From the NCBI GenBank assembly GCA_029246285.1, contig JAQWNW010000022.1, forward strand, positions 89,059 through 153,058: 64,000 bases of DNA, read 5' to 3'. Origin of the DNA: Paracoccaceae bacterium (lineage in GTDB: Bacteria > Pseudomonadota > Alphaproteobacteria > Rhodobacterales > Rhodobacteraceae). Under the pieces are notes generated by a model. The model was not told the DNA's origin and did not search any database. It saw only the letters and a list, made by a program, of their open reading frames with translations. The translations under genes were made by a program, and so were the position numbers. This document shows, piece after piece, positions 16,407 to 27,024 of this stretch (position 1 is the stretch's first letter; each line of letters begins with the position of its first letter).

Positions 16407-19343
16407 TCAACCCCCTTCTAAATCTAGAGCTTCGAAAATAATCTTTTCTTGCTGCTCTTTATGTTGGCTAGCCAGGCCAGTCGCAGGAGACGCGGAAGGC
16501 GGTCTGCCTACAAATTTTGCTCTTTTTGCTTTAATTTTTAGTTCTGATAAAATTATTTCTAAGTTAGGTTCTATAAAACTCCATGCACCCTGATTTTTGG
16601 GTTCTTCCTGACACCAAATCAGTTGAGCATTTTTGAATCTATTTAGTTCCTTTGTTAGCGCTTTTCCTGGCACAGGATATAATTGTTCCACTCTTAAAAG
16701 ATAAATATTACTTAGTTTATTGGAGTCTCTTTCCTTTAATAAATCATAATATATTTTGCCAGAGCATACGATAACACGCTTTATATTTATGTCTTGCTCC
16801 AAATTTAGGGATGAGTTTTCTTTTTGAGCATCATCCCATAAGACTCGATGAAAACTAGACCCCTCAATGAAGTCTTCTTGTTGGGATACTGCAAATTTAT
16901 TTCTAAGAAGCGACTTTGGTGTCATCAGAACGAGTGGTTTTCTGTAAGTTCGATGAAGTTGCCTACGTAGTATATGAAAATAATTTGCTGGTGTAGTACA
17001 ATTTGCAATAATCCAATTTTCCTCAGCAGAGTTCTGTAAAAACCGTTCTAATCTAGCTGATGAATGTTCTGGCCCTTGACCTTCAAAACCGTGTGGAAGC
17101 AACATAACCAATCCTGACATTCTGAGCCATTTACGCTCCCCTGATGAGATAAATTGGTCAAACATAATTTGTGCGCCATTTGCGAAATCACCAAATTGGG
17201 CTTCCCAAATTACCAGAGCATTCGGTTCCGATAAAGAATAGCCGTACTCAAAACCCAATATGGCATATTCTGATAACATACTATCAATTACCTCATAGTA
17301 TTTTTGATTTTTATCAATCTGATTTAATGGAAAGAATCTATCTTCTGTGTTTTGATCAATTAATACAGAATGTCTTTGGCTAAATGTGCCTCGAGCACTA
17401 TCTTGCCCAGCTAACCTCACTGGAAAGCCTTCAAGCAATAACGACCCAAATGCTAGTGCTTCTCCTGTCGCCCAGTCTAAAGCTACACCCTCTTTTAGAA
17501 CCTCTTTTTTGGATGCTAATTGGCGTTTGACTGTCTTGTGAAGTTCAAAATCTTTCGGAACATTAGTTAGTGCTTTTGAAATTTTTTTATACCGTGCAAG
17601 CGAAATGGCAGTAGTGCCTCGTTGATAATTTTCATTGTTTTGGTTCAAATGAGACCAACGACCATCCAACCAATCAGCTTTGTTTGGTTGAAAGTTTTTT
17701 CCAGCTTCAAATTCATCATTTAGGATTTTCTGAAAATTCTTTTTTAATACCTCTATTTCAGTCTGTGGAACTAAGCCATCTTTAATTAATCTTTCACTAT
17801 ATATCTCAAGAGTTGTTTTATGGTTTTTTATGGTCTTATACATTAGCGGTTGAGTAAACATTGGTTCATCACCCTCATTGTGACCGAACCTTCGGTAACA
17901 AAAAATGTCTAACACCACGTCTTTAGCAAATTTCTGGCGAAATTCTGTTGCTACTTTTGCTGCATGTACAACAGCTTCGGGATCATCGCCGTTTACATGG
18001 AATATAGGTGCTTCCACCATCAAAGCGATATCGGTCGGGTAGGGTGAAGATCGGCTGAAATGTGGAGCAGTTGTAAAGCCAATTTGATTGTTTATTACAA
18101 TATGCATCGTTCCACCCGTGCGATGACCTGTTAATCCAGATAGACCGAAGCACTCTGCAACGACTCCCTGTCCCGCAAATGCAGCGTCCCCGTGTAGTAA
18201 AATCGGCATTACGCTTCTTCTGGTATCATCGTTGTACTGCTCTTGTTTTGCTCGGGCTTTTCCTAAAACAACTGGATTTACAGCCTCCAAATGACTGGGA
18301 TTTGCAGTTAGGGATAAATGAACTTTGTTCCCATCAAATTCTCTATCTGAACTTGCTCCCAGGTGGTATTTTACATCACCGGAACCATCTACCTCTTTTG
18401 GTTTAAAGCTACCGCCTTGAAATTCATTGAATATGGCTCGAAGCGGTTTCGCTAAAACGTTAACCAAAACATTTAATCTCCCTCGGTGTGGCATTCCAAT
18501 TATTATATCTTTTACACCCAGGGCACCGCCTCGTTTAATTATTTGCTCCATTGCTGGAATTAAGGCTTCACCGCCATCTAGTCCAAAACGTTTTGTACCC
18601 ATGTATTTAACGTGTAAGAATTTTTCGAAACCTTCTGCTTCTACGAGCTTATTCAGTATGGCTTTCCGACCTCTTTTGGTAAAGTTAATCTCCTTTCCAT
18701 AACCTTCAATTCTCTCTTTTAGCCATTGGCTTTCGTCAGGGTTCGAAATATGCATATATTGCAGTGCAAAAGTACCGCAATATGTCCTATGAACTATATC
18801 AATTATTTCTTTCATTGAGGCCAACTCGAGGCCCAATACGTTGTCAATATAAATTTGGCGATCCATATCTTCCAGTTGAAATCCATATGTTCTTGGATCC
18901 AATTCAGGTAGGTCGTTATTTTCAGTGACTTTTAATGGATCTAGTTCTGCTGCAAGATGTCCTCTTATCCGGTATGCCCGAATCAACATGAGGGCTCTTA
19001 CAGAGTCTAAAACAGCACGCCTTAATTCACCGGCATTAATATCTAACCCTTCTTGAGTAAGTTTTGATTTTATCTTACTTTCGAATTGTGGTTGTAATTC
19101 CTCACCAAACCCATATTTTTCTCCATCTATTGGAGGCCAGTCTTTTCTTGACCAGGAGGGGTTTTGGTTGTTTGTATCTTTAAGATTTGCACTGTCACTA
19201 AAATTCATAAAAAATTCTTGCCATTTCAGGTCAAGATCGTTTTCATTATTGGAGTATTTTGCATGCATCTGCTCCAGATACTTAGCTGAATTACCCTGAA
19301 GCAATTCAGCCGAATCAAGAAAGTTTTTCTTAATATCTGACAA
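16407..19343 (-). CDS. sucA: 2-oxoglutarate dehydrogenase E1
   Basis: A 978-residue thiamine diphosphate enzyme, full length for SucA, which decarboxylates 2-oxoglutarate and succinylates the lipoyl arm of SucB. Recognisable are the N-terminal E2-anchoring helix (NSAKYLEQMHAKYSNN), IIGMPHRGRLNVLVNVL, the ThDP GDAAFAGQGVVAE motif with NNQIGFTT, and the C-terminal FEGQGPEHSSARLERFLQ. It lies 69 bases behind sucD with no terminator seen, so it belongs to the suc operon. Confidence 0.97.
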   Translation of the reverse strand: MSDIKKNFLDSAELLQGNSAKYLEQMHAKYSNNENDLDLKWQEFFMNFSDSANLKDTNNQNPSWSRKDWPPIDGEKYGFGEELQPQFESKIKSKLTQEGLDINAGELRRAVLDSVRALMLIRAYRIRGHLAAELDPLKVTENNDLPELDPRTYGFQLEDMDRQIYIDNVLGLELASMKEIIDIVHRTYCGTFALQYMHISNPDESQWLKERIEGYGKEINFTKRGRKAILNKLVEAEGFEKFLHVKYMGTKRFGLDGGEALIPAMEQIIKRGGALGVKDIIIGMPHRGRLNVLVNVLAKPLRAIFNEFQGGSFKPKEVDGSGDVKYHLGASSDREFDGNKVHLSLTANPSHLEAVNPVVLGKARAKQEQYNDDTRRSVMPILLHGDAAFAGQGVVAECFGLSGLTGHRTGGTMHIVINNQIGFTTAPHFSRSSPYPTDIALMVEAPIFHVNGDDPEAVVHAAKVATEFRQKFAKDVVLDIFCYRRFGHNEGDEPMFTQPLMYKTIKNHKTTLEIYSERLIKDGLVPQTEIEVLKKNFQKILNDEFEAGKNFQPNKADWLDGRWSHLNQNNENYQRGTTAISLARYKKISKALTNVPKDFELHKTVKRQLASKKEVLKEGVALDWATGEALAFGSLLLEGFPVRLAGQDSARGTFSQRHSVLIDQNTEDRFFPLNQIDKNQKYYEVIDSMLSEYAILGFEYGYSLSEPNALVIWEAQFGDFANGAQIMFDQFISSGERKWLRMSGLVMLLPHGFEGQGPEHSSARLERFLQNSAEENWIIANCTTPANYFHILRRQLHRTYRKPLVLMTPKSLLRNKFAVSQQEDFIEGSSFHRVLWDDAQKENSSLNLEQDINIKRVIVCSGKIYYDLLKERDSNKLSNIYLLRVEQLYPVPGKALTKELNRFKNAQLIWCQEEPKNQGAWSFIEPNLEIILSELKIKAKRAKFVGRPPSASPATGLASQHKEQQEKIIFEALDLEGG

Positions 19344-19412
19344 TTTTATACCTTACATGAATGGATCTACAGTAATCTTGATTGGCAATTTTTACTTTGG
19401 ATCTTGAGGCAA

Positions 19413-20297
19413 TCATAGGGCATTCGCTCTTAATACGGCGGTGCCTAAATCAGCTGGGCTATCAGCAACTATAACGCCCGCTGATCTCATAGCTTCAATT
19501 TTATCGTCTGCACCACCTTTTCCTCCAGCAACAATTGCGCCAGCATGGCCCATTCGCCTACCGGATGGTGCGGTTCTTCCTGCTATAAACCCTGCTGTCG
19601 GTTTTGCTCTTCCCTTCTTAGCTTCGTCTTTTAAAAATTGCGCAGCTTCTTCTTCTGCTGAGCCACCAATTTCACCGATCATTATTATAGATTGTGTTTC
19701 TTCATCTTGTAGAAACATTTCCAAAATTTCTATAAATTCTGTTCCTTTTACCGGATCTCCTCCTATGCCAACACATGTAGATTGACCAAGTCCTGCTTCT
19801 GTTGTTTGACCAACTGCTTCGTATGTTAAAGTGCCAGATCTCGAGACCACACCCACGGAACCACGCATATGTATATGCGCTGGCATAATACCTATTTTGC
19901 ATGCGCCAGGTGTTATAATGCCTGGACAATTAGGTCCTATCAGTTTGGAAGCACTAGAAGTAAGCGCTCTTTTCACCTTTACCATGTCAAGCACAGGAAT
20001 TCCTTCCGTAATGCATACTATTAATTCAATTTTTGCATCAATTGCTTCCAAAATACTATCTGCAGCGTGCGCGGGTGGCACATAAATAGATGTTGCATTT
20101 GCTTTGGTGTGATGTTTGGCTTCATGGACGGTGTTGAAAACAGGAAGTTTCAAGTGATTTTGTCCACCTTTACCTGGGGTCACGCCTCCAACAATTTGAG
20201 TTCCATAAGAAATTGCCTGCTCAGAATGAAAAGTCCCCTGTGAACCGGTGAAACCTTGGCAGATTACTTTCGTTGTCGCATCAACTAAAATAGACAT
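19413..20297 (-). CDS. sucD: succinyl-CoA synthetase alpha subunit
   Basis: A 294-residue subunit that binds CoA and carries the phosphohistidine intermediate. The CoA-binding segment [18 protein letters not shown] is at residues 13-30 and the active-site His lies in [16 protein letters not shown]. Length and sequence are standard. It starts 9 bases after sucC with a GGAAA ribosome site; the pair makes succinate and ATP or GTP from the succinyl-CoA made by the complex encoded just downstream. Confidence 0.97.
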   Translation of the reverse strand: MSILVDATTKVICQGFTGSQGTFHSEQAISYGTQIVGGVTPGKGGQNHLKLPVFNTVHEAKHHTKANATSIYVPPAHAADSILEAIDAKIELIVCITEGIPVLDMVKVKRALTSSASKLIGPNCPGIITPGACKIGIMPAHIHMRGSVGVVSRSGTLTYEAVGQTTEAGLGQSTCVGIGGDPVKGTEFIEILEMFLQDEETQSIIMIGEIGGSAEEEAAQFLKDEAKKGRAKPTAGFIAGRTAPSGRRMGHAGAIVAGGKGGADDKIEAMRSAGVIVADSPADLGTAVLRANAL

Positions 20298-20306
20298 CTT
20301 ATTTCC

Positions 20307-21509
20307 TTAATTCTTTTTAATTTTCACGGCGCTCACAATTTTCTTTGCAGCTTCATCTAAATTTTTTGCAGTTATTACATTTAATTTTGATGAATTTATA
20401 ATTCGGTTTCCTTGATCTACATTTGTTCCCTCAAGTCTTACAACTAATGGTACTTTTAAGCCAACTTCTTTAACAGCAGCAACCACCCCTGCTGCTATTA
20501 CATCGCATCGCATAATGCCTCCAAAGATATTTACTAAAATACCTTTAACATTCGGGTCTGATGTTATTATTTTGAAGGCTTCGGTTACTTTTTCTCTGGT
20601 TGCGCCACCGCCTACATCTAGAAAATTTGCTGGTTCTGCTCCATAAAGTTTTACGATATCCATTGTTGCCATTGCTAAACCGGCACCATTTACCATGCAG
20701 CCAATTTCGCCATCTAATGCAATATAATTGAGATCATATTTTGACGCTTCTAATTCTTTGGGGTCTTCTTCTGTTTCATCTCTTAATTTAAGAATATCTT
20801 TGTTTCTATATAGGGCATTACCGTCAAAACCAATTTTAGCGTCTAAACATTTCAAAAGACCATTTTTGTCAATAATCAATGGGTTTATCTCCAGCATTTC
20901 CATGTCTTTTTCAAGAAATAAGTTGTAAAGATTTGTAACAAGATTAACGCACTGTTTTATTTGATCTCCCTCTAATCCCAGGCTAAAAGCAATTTGGCGC
21001 CCATGGAATTTGGATAATCCAGAAGCTGGATCGACAGAAAAATTCTTTATATCTTCAGGGTTATTTTCTGCCACTTCCTCAATATCCATACCACCACTTT
21101 TAGAACATACAAATGTCAGCTGACTTGTATTTCGATCTACCAAAAGAGCGAGATAAAGTTCTTTTGCGATTAATGAGCCATCTTCAATATAGATTCGATT
21201 TACCTGCTTACCTTTTGGGCCAGTTTGATGTGTTACTAAAGTACATCCGAGCATTTTGAGTGCTTCTTTAGCTGCTTCCGATGCTGATTTGCAAACTCTA
21301 ACCCCACCTTCATCTCCAGCTGAATCCTCTTTGAATTTCCCTTTTCCTCGTCCACCAGCGTGTATTTGAGCCTTCACAACCCACAATGGGCCATTTAATT
21401 CCTCTGCCTTTCTTTCGGCATCATCAGGCTGCATAACAGTTCTTCCGCCGGAAACTGGAATATTATAACTAGAAAGTAGAGCCTTAGCTTGATATTCGTG
21501 AATATTCAT
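20307..21509 (-). CDS. sucC: succinyl-CoA synthetase beta subunit
   Basis: A 400-residue ATP-grasp subunit. I placed the start at the ATG at 21509, giving [12 protein letters not shown], the family N terminus; a longer in-frame version adds 12 unmatched residues. [13 protein letters not shown] is the nucleotide-binding loop, and [14 protein letters not shown] plus [11 protein letters not shown] form the C-terminal domain. It is the first gene of the sucCDAB-VOC-lpd operon. Two operator palindromes lie about 100-135 bases upstream. Confidence 0.96.
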   Translation of the reverse strand: MNIHEYQAKALLSSYNIPVSGGRTVMQPDDAERKAEELNGPLWVVKAQIHAGGRGKGKFKEDSAGDEGGVRVCKSASEAAKEALKMLGCTLVTHQTGPKGKQVNRIYIEDGSLIAKELYLALLVDRNTSQLTFVCSKSGGMDIEEVAENNPEDIKNFSVDPASGLSKFHGRQIAFSLGLEGDQIKQCVNLVTNLYNLFLEKDMEMLEINPLIIDKNGLLKCLDAKIGFDGNALYRNKDILKLRDETEEDPKELEASKYDLNYIALDGEIGCMVNGAGLAMATMDIVKLYGAEPANFLDVGGGATREKVTEAFKIITSDPNVKGILVNIFGGIMRCDVIAAGVVAAVKEVGLKVPLVVRLEGTNVDQGNRIINSSKLNVITAKNLDEAAKKIVSAVKIKKN

Positions 21510-21607
21510 TGCTTTCGCCAATCTATTTTTTTCTTGGTGTGACACAGAAAAAGAATATGATAAACGATGAATTTACGAAATTAATGTAATATAATAGAAA
21601 ATTACTT

Positions 21608-21623
21608 ATTTGTGATCACAAAT
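21608..21623. promoter_or_regulatory. GntR-type operator A in front of sucC
   Basis: Perfect 16-bp palindrome ATTTGTGATCACAAAT. On the minus strand it covers the place where a -35 element would lie for TATTAT/TATATT (21596-21588), so binding should repress the suc operon. It is not a CRP site, since the TGTGA and TCACA halves directly overlap instead of being 6 bases apart. Confidence 0.78.
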
Positions 21624-21628
21624 GAAAA

Positions 21629-21644
21629 ATTTGTGATCACAAAT
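21629..21644. promoter_or_regulatory. GntR-type operator B in front of sucC
   Basis: An exact copy of operator A, ATTTGTGATCACAAAT, with a centre-to-centre distance of 21 bases, two helical turns, so two dimers could bind the same face of the DNA cooperatively. Confidence 0.78.
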
Positions 21645-21657
21645 GAAAAAATAAGAC

Positions 21658-22620
<963 letters not shown>

Positions 22621-22855
22621 TTAGTTCTCCGCTTGAGATTCTTTAAATCGAAGTCTGACTAGTCTGAATCAAAACGAAAAACAAGTAACTTAGTTTTAAT
22701 GAGAGAATTATCGCTCAATAAAGTAAGCTTATTGAAAGTGACATTAATTTACCTTATTGAAAAGATTGAGAAAAACTCTTGCTAATTTGAAATTTAGCTT
22801 AAAAGTATATAGATCTATATTTAATAAATGATAATTTGAAAGTAGTTTTAAAATT

Positions 22856-23617
22856 ATGACAATCGAAAAATGCGAGGACCGACAGATTATCAAGGTGAGT
22901 GGCAAAGATAATGAAGTCTTTCTTAACAATATAGCAACTAATAATGTAAAACAGGATCTAACTTATGCGGCTTTGTTAACTCCACAAGGGAAGTATTTTT
23001 GTGACTTTTTTCTTTTTAAGCGTAAAAATGATATTTTTATTGACACTTATAAACCGTTTTCTGAAAGTCTGATATCAAGATTAAATACTTATAAACTTCG
23101 TGCTGATGTTAATCTTGAACTTATTGATATGCCAGTATCACGAGGTCAAGGTAGTACGGTACCGACAGCTTTAATAGACCCTCGGCATGACTCTTTGGGT
23201 TGGAGAATTTATGACGTACTTGGTGAGGAATCAAAAATAGATTGGAAAGAGCTTTATGTGGGAGCTTGTATTCCCCAATCTGGTATCGAGCTAATTCAAA
23301 ATAACACTTATATTCTTGAAGCAAGATTTGAAGAATTATCTGGTGTAGATTTTAAGAAAGGATGTTTCATCGGGCAGGAAGTTACCGCTCGAATGAAACA
23401 TAAGACTAAATTAAGGAAGGGATTTTCAACGGTACTTGTAGAAGGTGCTGCTGAAATTGGCACACCGATTTTATCAGATGGGAATGAGTGTGGCTTTTTG
23501 TTTTCTCAGAGCTCGGGAAAGGGCATAGCATATTTAAGGTATGATAAAGTTTCGAGAGATATGTGTGCTGGTGATGCTGTTGTTAATTTAACTGAGAAAA
23601 TCAGTGATTTCGAATGA
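22856..23617 (+). CDS. ygfZ: YgfZ/GcvT-like folate-binding protein
   Basis: A 253-residue protein of the YgfZ family, folate-binding relatives of GcvT that help to build or repair some iron-sulfur proteins (MiaB is a known client in E. coli). The family signature KGCFIGQEVTARMKHKTKLRKG is present with its Cys. The gene is preceded by 235 bases of AT-rich sequence in which I see no other gene. Its 3' end overlaps that of the convergent phosphatase gene by 17 bases. Confidence 0.85.
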   Translation: MTIEKCEDRQIIKVSGKDNEVFLNNIATNNVKQDLTYAALLTPQGKYFCDFFLFKRKNDIFIDTYKPFSESLISRLNTYKLRADVNLELIDMPVSRGQGSTVPTALIDPRHDSLGWRIYDVLGEESKIDWKELYVGACIPQSGIELIQNNTYILEARFEELSGVDFKKGCFIGQEVTARMKHKTKLRKGFSTVLVEGAAEIGTPILSDGNECGFLFSQSSGKGIAYLRYDKVSRDMCAGDAVVNLTEKISDFE

Positions 23618-24395
23618 TTTTGGAAAATTTTTCAAAAGAAATTTCATTACCCGCTATTAACTCACCATCCTTTAAAACATCGTTTTCTATATGTATCGGC
23701 TCAATTAAACCCCCAGCTTCTTTAACCAATAATAGTCCCGCTGCGATATCCCAACTGTGCAAACCTCTTTCCCAAAATCCATCATATCTACCAGATGCGA
23801 CATACGCTAGATCAAGAGAGGCAGCACCGAGCCTTCGTACGCCTGCACATTCTGGCATTAAATTATTTAATTCGGCTAAAGTTAAGGACAAATCGCCTGA
23901 TCTGTTCGCAAAAGGAATTCCTGTAGAAAAAATCATTTCACTCAAGTTGCGTCTATTTGATACTCGGCATCTTTTTTCATTCATGTAACAACCTGAACCT
24001 TTCTCAGCCCAAAAGAGCTCATCTTTCAAGGGATCATAAACAACTGCTGAAACGATCTCACTTTTGTACTCTAAAGCAATTGAGATGGCCCAGTGTGGGA
24101 TTCCGTGTAAAAAATTGGTAGTTCCATCCAAGGGATCAACAATCCACTTTCTTGTTGGGTCACTACCTTTTTTTTCACCACTTTCTTCTCCCAACCAACC
24201 ATAATTTGGTCTGCCTTCAGTTAAATCGGTTTGGATGCTTTCTTCCGCCTTCCTATCAGCTCTACTAACGAAATCGCTTGGGCTTTTTTGACTGACTTGT
24301 AGGTTCTCTACCTCTCCAAAGTCTCTAAGTAGACGTTTTGCTGCAAACCTAGCTGCCTTGATCATAAGATTTATATTTGCGCTAGCTCGGTTCAT
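23601..24395 (-). CDS. inositol monophosphatase family protein
   Basis: A 264-residue magnesium-dependent phosphatase. Metal-binding motifs are complete: GEESGEKKG, WIVDPLDGTTNFLHGIPHW and the C-terminal WDIAAGLLLVKEAGG. It may be the SuhB-like member that hydrolyses inositol-1-phosphate and similar phosphates; the true substrate cannot be read. ATG has GGAAG five bases upstream. The overlap with the ygfZ-like gene is tail to tail. Confidence 0.88.
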   Translation of the reverse strand: MNRASANINLMIKAARFAAKRLLRDFGEVENLQVSQKSPSDFVSRADRKAEESIQTDLTEGRPNYGWLGEESGEKKGSDPTRKWIVDPLDGTTNFLHGIPHWAISIALEYKSEIVSAVVYDPLKDELFWAEKGSGCYMNEKRCRVSNRRNLSEMIFSTGIPFANRSGDLSLTLAELNNLMPECAGVRRLGAASLDLAYVASGRYDGFWERGLHSWDIAAGLLLVKEAGGLIEPIHIENDVLKDGELIAGNEISFEKFSKIIRNH

Positions 24396-24502
24396 GGAGT
24401 CTTCCTTTAAAGTGTTAAGTTCGAAGCGTATAGATGCCCGTTAAGAAAAGGCCAACCCTTTATATATATTTTTTGGTTGTTAAGAACTCGTTGCGGAAGA
24501 TA

Positions 24503-26824
24503 TCACATAAGAATCTGGTCTGCGAGTGCTACATATTTATCTAATACTTTCTTTTCGCCTGCTTTTTCAAATGAAACTGTTAATTTTTCGCCATCCTGTT
24601 CTGACACTATTCCGTATCCAAATTTTTGATGAAATACTCTCTCACCTATCAAGCTTTGTTCTTTGCTTAAAGGTTCAAGTGTAATATAATCTTCATTTCC
24701 AGCTGTTGGATTTATTTTTGTATGAGCTTTGCTTTTCATTCTTTGCCAGCCAGGAGAATTATAAATATCATTTTCTATTCCTTCATTATTTTCTGAAAAA
24801 GATGATATCGTGGAAGCGGCTGCCCCAAAACCGCCTCCATATAGGCCAGGTGGTGTTAAAACTTGTACATGATCCTCTGGCAGTTCATCAATAAATCGAG
24901 AGGGAAGAGCTGATTGCCATTGACCAAAAATACGCCGATTAGCTACGAAGCTTATAGTGCAGAGTTGCTCCGCGCGTGTGATTCCCACGTAAGCCAACCT
25001 TCTTTCTTCTTCTAAACCAATCTTGCCAGTTTCATCCATGGATCTTTGAGAAGGAAACAGTCCATCTTCCCAGCCAGGTAAATAAATATGCGGAAATTCA
25101 AGTCCTTTAGATGCATGCAATGTCATAATTGAAACTTTTAAAGCTTCATCATCTGCTTCATTGTCCATAATCAAGGATATATGTTCTATGAAACCTTGAA
25201 TATTTTCAAATTGCTCCAAAGCTTTAATGAGTTCCTTCAAGTTTTCTAAACGTCCTGGTGCGTCGGGAGTATTTTCGTTTTGCCACATTTCGGTATAACC
25301 GGACTCATCCAAAATTATTTCAGCTAATTCGATATGTTTAATGCTGGAATCGGTTAACATTACATTCCACCGATTTATTTGCATTAATAGTGATGTAAGT
25401 TCCTTTTTTGCCCGTCCAGAAAGTTCATTATTTTGACAAATATTTGCAGCCGCCATGACCATTGGGATGTTATTCTTTCTAGCTTCAATATTTATTTTTT
25501 GCTGTGCCTTTTCACCGATCCCTCTTCTTGGCCGATTTACAATCCTTTGAAAGGCTAAGTCATCATCTTGAGACATCACAACCCTAAAATAAGCAAGTGC
25601 ATCTCTTATCTCAGCCCTTTCGTAAAATCTTGGCCCTCCAATAACGCGATAAGGTAAACCAATAGTCATAAATCGATCTTCAAAAGATCTCATTTGATGA
25701 GATGCTCTTACCAATATCGCAATTTGATTTGCATTTATTGGTTGGTTTCCAGAATTACCTAATTGGGAGGCTTCAATTTCATCACCGATCCAACGTGCTT
25801 CTTCATCCCCGTCCCAATGTCCTATAAGTCTTACTTTGTCTCCACCATTCTCAGTTGTCCAAAGGGTTTTTCCAAGCCTTTCACTATTTTGATTTATTAA
25901 GTGAGATGCTGTTGCCAAAATATGTTCCGTTGAGCGATAATTTTGCTCAAGTCGAATAATAGTCGCGTTACTAAAGTCATTCTCAAATTTTAAGATATTA
26001 CCAACTTCTGCTCCACGCCAACCATAAATTGATTGATCGTCATCTCCAACACAGCAGATATTTCTGTGGGAGGAGGCTAATAGTCGTAACCATAAATATT
26101 GTGCTATGTTCGTGTCTTGGTATTCGTCTACTAAAATGTATTTAAATCGTTTTTGATAACTTTCTAAGATCTCACTCTCATTTTGAAAGATGGTTACCAC
26201 ATGCATCAATAAGTCGCCAAAATCTACAGCATTTAGAGATTTGAGGCGTTCTTGGTAAAAGGTATAAAGTTCGGATGCCCGACTATCAAATAGGGACATT
26301 TCACTAACTGGAATATTTTCAGGTATTAAAGCTCTATTTTTCCAACTATCTATAATATGGGCTAGTAATCTAGGTGGCCAACGTTTCTCGTCGATGTTTT
26401 CGGCTTGAATTAATTGTTTCAGTAATCTTATTTGATCATCAGTGTCTAAAATAGTAAAATTTGACTTTAATCCAACAATTTCTGAATGGGCTCTAAGAAT
26501 TTTTACACAAATCGAATGAAATGTTCCAATCCAAGACATGCCTTCGACAGCATCACCTAAATTTGATTGAATACGGTTTTTCATTTCACGTGCTGCTTTA
26601 TTCGTGAAGGTTACTGCCAAAATTTCGTTGGTTCTTGCTTTCCTAAGATTTAAAATATGAATAATTCTGGTTATTAAGGCTCTAGTCTTACCGGTTCCTG
26701 CGCCTGCTAACATCAAAACAGGCCCGTCAATTGTTTCCACAGCTCTTCTTTGTTCCAAGTTTAGACCGTCCAAATAATGGTTTGATCGAGCGGCTGTTGC
26801 TTTAGCAATTAATGATGAACTCAT
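24503..26824 (-). CDS. uvrD: ATP-dependent DNA helicase UvrD/PcrA
   Basis: A 773-residue superfamily 1A helicase that unwinds DNA 3' to 5' in nucleotide excision and mismatch repair. Motif I AGAGTGKTRALITRI, motif II VDEYQDTN, motif III GDDDQSIYGWRGA, motif IV LEQNYRS, motif V TLHASKGLEFPHIYLPG and motif VI RRLAYVGITRAE are all intact, and the C-terminal tail holds the polymerase/UvrB-contact Tudor-like domain (GERVFHQKFGYGIVSEQDGEKLTVSFE). A GTTC-N7-GTTC SOS box lies upstream, consistent with LexA control. Confidence 0.95.
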   Translation of the reverse strand: MSSSLIAKATAARSNHYLDGLNLEQRRAVETIDGPVLMLAGAGTGKTRALITRIIHILNLRKARTNEILAVTFTNKAAREMKNRIQSNLGDAVEGMSWIGTFHSICVKILRAHSEIVGLKSNFTILDTDDQIRLLKQLIQAENIDEKRWPPRLLAHIIDSWKNRALIPENIPVSEMSLFDSRASELYTFYQERLKSLNAVDFGDLLMHVVTIFQNESEILESYQKRFKYILVDEYQDTNIAQYLWLRLLASSHRNICCVGDDDQSIYGWRGAEVGNILKFENDFSNATIIRLEQNYRSTEHILATASHLINQNSERLGKTLWTTENGGDKVRLIGHWDGDEEARWIGDEIEASQLGNSGNQPINANQIAILVRASHQMRSFEDRFMTIGLPYRVIGGPRFYERAEIRDALAYFRVVMSQDDDLAFQRIVNRPRRGIGEKAQQKINIEARKNNIPMVMAAANICQNNELSGRAKKELTSLLMQINRWNVMLTDSSIKHIELAEIILDESGYTEMWQNENTPDAPGRLENLKELIKALEQFENIQGFIEHISLIMDNEADDEALKVSIMTLHASKGLEFPHIYLPGWEDGLFPSQRSMDETGKIGLEEERRLAYVGITRAEQLCTISFVANRRIFGQWQSALPSRFIDELPEDHVQVLTPPGLYGGGFGAAASTISSFSENNEGIENDIYNSPGWQRMKSKAHTKINPTAGNEDYITLEPLSKEQSLIGERVFHQKFGYGIVSEQDGEKLTVSFEKAGEKKVLDKYVALADQILM

Positions 26825-26890
26825 ATAAAAATCTCAAGTATTTTATTTTTAAAAAATGGTTATACCCTTTAAAACAAAATGAAAAGCCGT

Positions 26891-26905
26891 GTTCTTGTAT
26901 TGTTC
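26891..26905. promoter_or_regulatory. LexA (SOS) box upstream of uvrD
   Basis: GTTC-TTGTATT-GTTC, an exact match to the GTTC-N7-GTTC direct repeat recognised by alphaproteobacterial LexA. It ends 81 bases before the uvrD start codon, a normal operator distance, and uvrD is a classical SOS gene. Confidence 0.72.
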
Positions 26906-27024
26906 TTTTTTATTTAAGGTAAACAGAGCAATAAGTCATCCCATTAATTACTTTTATTGCAATTTGGCCAAAATTTTCTTTAAAACGAATTAGTGAAGAA
27001 AAGTAATTTGCTTTAATCGCAAAA

